From positions 13,846,501 to 13,910,500 of the forward strand of contig NC_087098.1 of assembly GCF_963855985.1 (NCBI RefSeq): 64,000 nt of DNA, written 5' to 3'. A program made the position numbers and the translations under genes. The number at the start of each line of letters is the position of its first letter. The stretch's first letter is position 1. A model generated the notes under the pieces. It was not told the origin of the DNA, did not search any database, and saw only the letters and a list, made by a program, of their open reading frames with translations. Origin of the DNA: Ostrinia nubilalis. Taxonomy: Eukaryota > Arthropoda > Insecta > Lepidoptera > Crambidae. Shown one piece after another: positions 49,601-55,600 of the stretch.

Positions 49601-52600
49601 ATGTTGACATGAAAAAAACAGAAGGAAATTAGGTTTATGTAAAAGACTAAATAATAAACCCTCTTATAAACACATTAAGTTAGTTTATAATCTAATATTT
49701 AATTAAAAACTTAGTTCTTGTAAGTTAAAGAAAACTGTTTTAGAAACGCCTTACAGAACATCTTGAGCAAATGTGTCTTAATGTGAATTTAAGCATTGCA
49801 TAACATAGAATTTCTATGTATGTTCTGTCATCTGCTGTGCTTGTGCCTGCTAATTTTGACAATCTCATGTACCTGACCCAGACAAACTAAAAATGTCGCT
49901 TCAATTCACATTAAGACACATTTGCTCAAGATGTTCAGTAAGGCGTGTAGGCGCTTCGTAAGCTCTAAGTTAGCAGGTCATAGGATGTACAGAATAACCC
50001 GTTGTAACGTTATAGTGCCTTGTGTTAAGGTCCTGTCATATCTAAGAATGTTTACCTACCCACATATCGTTGAGCGGTTGTGGCGAGAGAGAAGCAGGCG
50101 CTGATGATACCGCGGAATCTTCGTCCGACGGGTTCTCCTGGAATGACGAGACTTTTGAGCAAGTCTATAAGCGTGGCAGGCAGCGGGAAATTGATGATGC
50201 AGTGTGGTTTAATACATACAGGGTGACTTTGCAAAGTGTTGCCAAATCTTTAAAGGAGCGACTCAGAATCAGTAAAATTTCGTACTTAAATAAAGTGTAA
50301 ACTCTTTTTTAACGGCAAACACCTAATAACGATGGAATTTGTTGGCTTTTTTATTTATCTTGTTCTCTATCCGATTTACCGTGTCGAAAAATGCTCAGTC
50401 CTTCAATGTCGTCAATATAGAGTTTACACTGTATTTCAATCTGTTGCGTGAGTTTTAAAATTGGCACACATTGATCATAGAAAAATACGCACACACAGTT
50501 AACTGCAAAGATAATTATATGTGGAAATAAGCTCTTAGCCTTTAAAACGTAAGATTATGGGCACCCGCGAGTTATACATATTTTTTTTTTATAAAATTAC
50601 TACCATAAAAATAATTACGATATAGTTTATAATGTTCCATAGAGCTAAAAAAAATTTCAACACCTTGCAATTTCACTCTGTATAACCAGGCCCCAGGCAA
50701 GCAAGTTTTTGGTGGACACCATAGTGAGGCGACAATAGGCCAAACGGTGTCGGACTGGCCGAGTTGAGATACAAGGAATGCTGCAACGAGTGTTCCAATG
50801 ACTTGGCCGACTTTTAGCTTGGTCCACGGGCCAAGTTGCTGGAATATTTTTTTTAATATTATTTCATCCAGCAACTGGGTGGGCCCAGTCTTAGAATAAA
50901 ATTATACTCTTAAGAGTAGATTTTTGTCGTTTAATTTGTTAATAAAAACATTGAAGGTGGACCCAGTAGCTGGCAGGAAAAATATTTAAAAATTCAAACC
51001 GGTGACTTGGTCCGTGGACCAAGCTAAAAGTGGGCCAAGTTGTTGGAATACTCGATTGTGCGACGTATGGTAAGCAAGTGAAAAAGGTCTTTTTGTAATT
51101 AGCTACTCGTATTACTTTATGGTACATTATTTATTTTACTGCTTCCAACATGATTACTATTACCTACTATTTTCTAGGCTTGCTTAGATAGTGAATTCGG
51201 ATAAAATAAACTTACCCTGTAAAATGTTTCTTTTCTATGCTGTATGTCTGTTTTCAAATCTTCGCGGTTGGTCTTCTCTTTACCCTGCAACAATAAGAAA
51301 TAAGATTGAGTTTTAAACAAATAGGTAGTTATAAAAATAAATGAAATAAAAAAGGAGTCTTCCAGTGACTTGGCCCACTTTTAGCTTGGTACACCGTCAA
51401 GTCGCTGATTTGAATTTTTAAATAGTTTTTCTTCCAGTTACTGGGCCCATCTTCAATGTTTTTTAAATAAATGAAACACCAAATCAACAAAAATCTACTC
51501 TGGAATCAAAACTCAAAAACAAGACCCTTTATTTTCCATAGTGATTAATGATTAACACAAATAAATAACAATGATTCGTTATCGTGCATGCCGACCTATG
51601 ATTAAATACTATATTGTTTTCTATTTTTTTCACATAGCAAGTTAAAAGGGACTGAAACCTCTGAAATCTGCGCTAAGTCCTGCCTCCTGGTGATATTGTA
51701 AATATGAAAGGATATGAGGATGGATAGATGGTAGGGGCTTTGATGCTGGATGTTTGTTACTCTTTTACGATTAAACAACTGAACCAATTTAGTTGAAAAG
51801 TACCTGTAAGAGTTTAAAAGAGAGTTTAACTATGCCAGTTTTTATCCAGAACTATAGATACTTATAAGGCAAGATTGCATTGAAACACCAGCCTACAGTT
51901 GGATAACAATTAATGTTGTCTCTATTATATAAACACCCTGTATTTATCAATATGCCGGTAGTTACCGATAAGATTTCACTAGTCTAGGACAGGAAAGGCA
52001 ACCGAAAGTGAACTGTCCCACGCGATCGGAGTATTAACGCGATCGAAAGTAAAACGCGATCCCAATACACATCTCAGTGCCCAGGCGGCATTTACACTGG
52101 ACTACATCATTTTCTGAGTGTTCCAGTGACTTGGCCTACTTTTAGCTTGGCCCACGGGTCAAGTCGATGGATTGAATTTTTACCTGACTGCGCGAGAAGG
52201 AGGGTTATGTTCTTTAAAAAAAAATTCTTCCAGCAACTCTAAGATTCTAGAGTAGATTTTTGTTGGTTTGTGACAAGTCACTGGAAGAGCCCATTTTTGA
52301 TGACCTTAGATTAGACACGATTTGAAACTGTTAAAACTGTTTTTTTTTTTATTTGAAATCAAGTCGGTGTCTTTGAAAAACAAAACTTTACCAAACTCGC
52401 CCACCCGCGCCGACAGGAGTCACCGACTTATAACGTGTTTTCAAAAGTCACAGACGACAAGTCGTCGACATGATTCTTCTAAGGCCGACACCACGACGAC
52501 GTCGTGAGGTCGGTGGGCTTGGTTGGAGTCCTTTAATTAGGTTGATTGGGATTGTTTTTAAGGCTGTAATTAAAGCGACAATTTATGGAATTTCCCACCA

Positions 52601-55600
52601 TATTTTTCCAAGTTATTCCTAAGTAATAACGCAAGGTGTAAATCCGCTGTTTGAAAACTCCACGGTTATATTCAGTAAGATCCCAGAAGACTGCAATGCG
52701 TGCTGCGAATACGTTATCGCGATTTCTTCACTGAGATCCAAAACACACTTTCACTGGGCATTGTTTGGGTAATAATTAGTAAAAGCTGCGAAAGTCCGTT
52801 CTGTATGGAGCTAATCTTCAGGTTATTAGAGGAAAACCTGGTTATGATAATCAAGCGAGGTATCTTAATTTGTTGCCGTAATTCTTTGTAATAAGATTGA
52901 AAGTTGCGTTGCGGATTTCTGTTCAAGGATTTAGGACGTAACTGTGCACGCACTGCTCCTGCTAGAATTTTTATTTAAAAAACCTAAACATAAGTTCTGT
53001 TGAAAATATTATCATTATACTTTTTTAGTATTCTCAATAATTTGGTTACTCCCAAGTTGATAAAAGCTTTTATTTACCTAGGTTGGTTGACTGATTTTAA
53101 TTTATTACTGTCATTGAGACCATTAAATATCAAACAGACAATTTTGTTTACAAGAGGTTTGTTTAATGACATTATGGTAATTGTATTAATATATTTTGTA
53201 ACCACAGCTTTTGCTGCATCTCACCAAATGGAAAGTGTTGATCAGGCCGAAGGTGGAAGCATGTTTCACGCTGCAACGAATCATCAAGTCTCTACATTTT
53301 TGAACTTTAAGAGCAAAGTTTGAAGAAATCATTAGCAAATATTGAAATCTGACCGTTTATACTTCCACTAGAACATAACATCCTGTGTTGCCAGTCGTAT
53401 GTCCTTGATGCAGTTATGTCTCCGACAAGGCCCATTTAAAACCGTCTAGTTGCCCCAGTTCCCAGCTTGTATCGGAATGGTCTAATAGCAAACCTATAAA
53501 TTACATACTATCACCGTTAAAAGCATTGAAGTAATATTACTTTAAAAAGTACAAATAAAATAGGTGTAAAATGGAACAAAAAAGCCGGCCAAGTGCGAGT
53601 CGGAATCACGCACCGAGGGTTCCTTACAAAACTTTAAATGTAAATTCGCAGTTTTTCTTTTTCTATGACATTTAGACACAAACGAATGAAGCCAAAATAA
53701 TTTCATTCATAATACAAGTACTAGATTGACTGATTGGCATTAATTAATTCATTTAGGAATAGCACCTTTCTAATTTGATGCCGGTAATTACGAAGTAGAG
53801 CTACGAGTATTCGTAGATTTTCATTGACAACTTTCGATTTATCAAAGTCCCCCTAGAGAAATATTTTACTCGATACATTAATCTATCTATACTTATAATA
53901 AATCTGTAGAGATGTCAATTCTGTACATGAAATATATTTTCAAAATAACTATCAGGGGGTGATTAGTGATCGATACTGATGCCAAAAATGCAATCAGTAA
54001 AATTTTTGTCTGTCTGTCTGTCTGTCCGTCTGTATGTTCCTTATAGAAACAAAAACTACTCGACGGATTTCTTCTGAAATTCTTATGAAATTTTGTGTGT
54101 ATATTCAGTAGTTTTAAGAGTAGGATGTTAGCTATTTTTCTTATTATCCTAGGTTAAGGGTTTTTCACGCAAACTATGTCACGGGCACAGCTAGTATAAT
54201 ATAGCTGCTCTATGAAATTCGTTGCAAGCTCTCTGACCCCATTGGAAATGTCAACTGAACCATCCATCTACGTAAACGAGTCGGCTTAAAAGCGAAATGC
54301 ATTGTTTGATGCGGTTGAAACAATAAGCCATGGGAAAGTTTGACCCCCTGTCACGACCTACCACAAGGTACAGTCGTACGCACAAGTGGAAGAGTATACT
54401 CACCTTAAGGAAATTAACGCAAGGAAATCGAAGCTTAATACTAGATTTCGATCGTGTTCCTCCGTGGTTGAGGATTCCGGGTGAAGCTTGCTTCCACCTT
54501 CGGCCGTATCATCACTTACCATAACTCACCTGATGGTAAGTCACAGGCCAAGAGCTTCCTCGTTGTATATAAAAAAAAAGATTTAAATTCGAGCCTAAAT
54601 CAATCCTGTCATTCTTTTAACTTAATTTTAGGAGCAGGATATCGTTTCTTGATTCAGCCTCAGATTCGTAAATACGGATTGATTCTATGTACTTTTTATG
54701 TACTTGACAGTAGTTGACAGTACGAGTCTCAGATCATAGAAGGGTTTTAGGGAAGAAACCTTCTATGATCAGTCTGAGGTACGAGCTAACCATTATGATA
54801 TTAGAATTTGACAGCGGCGGCGGCAGGGCGCTGTGCGGAGCTGTGCGGAGCGAAAAAGAGATGTGGAAATAATGAGATCTGATTGGTTATTCAAAACACA
54901 TCTCCGCTCCGCCTTGGTGGGACTTTAAAAATTAAATGCGCATGCATTTTCCATGCGCAAACGCGAGTGAACGGCCGGCCAGGGCCAGAGGTGCTGGCAT
55001 GACCAATGCACTTATGATAACGATCGGTGTTGCAATGCAAGGCTTTATAGGCTTTGACAATATGCTAATCCACTGCGACGTGCTTTTAAGCGATTCTGTC
55101 AAAAATATTATAGGCAGGTAGATAATAACTCACAAGATAGGTCCCCTAAACGTCCGTAGTGCATATCTTTTCTTAAAAGTTACTTAAACCTTTGTTTTGT
55201 CATGTGTCATCCGCTTTGCACTGGAACTCACTCGAACCTTAACTTCAAACTCGTTCTATTCTTCTGATTAATTTCGTTGCGGGTCCAATGACAGTTTAAC
55301 TTTCCCCAGGAAAAACTTGAGCTTTACCGGGAAAAACGTATTATTGGCGGCCAAGCTGTAGGTCCTGGCTACACAGGAGTTGCATCGGTGGGAACGAGAG
55401 GTGGGAATAGTCCCGTAATCCACTGGGAGAAGCTACAGGCTGTGTAACATTGAATGAATGCTTCACCAGACGTTATAAGCCCATAAAATAATGTTCTAGT
55501 CAATATTTTAACCCTCCTCTCCCTGTGTAGTCTGGATGAGATGATATTACCTAAGTTTAACCGTTAACAAAAATTTCTATTTTTAACCGACTTCAAAAAA

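Noticed and set aside
51602..51787. Minus-strand ORF preceded by a good acceptor (TTACAG near 51805), considered as the missing coiled-coil exon
   Set aside because: No matching donor in the required phase, and sequence resembles decayed repeat (GTTGAAAAGTACCTG) rather than coiled coil.
53000..53323. 107-codon ORF with hydrophobic N-terminus
   Set aside because: Its end is a common repeat (GATCAGGCCGAAGGTGGAAG) and its start is AT-rich low-complexity sequence.
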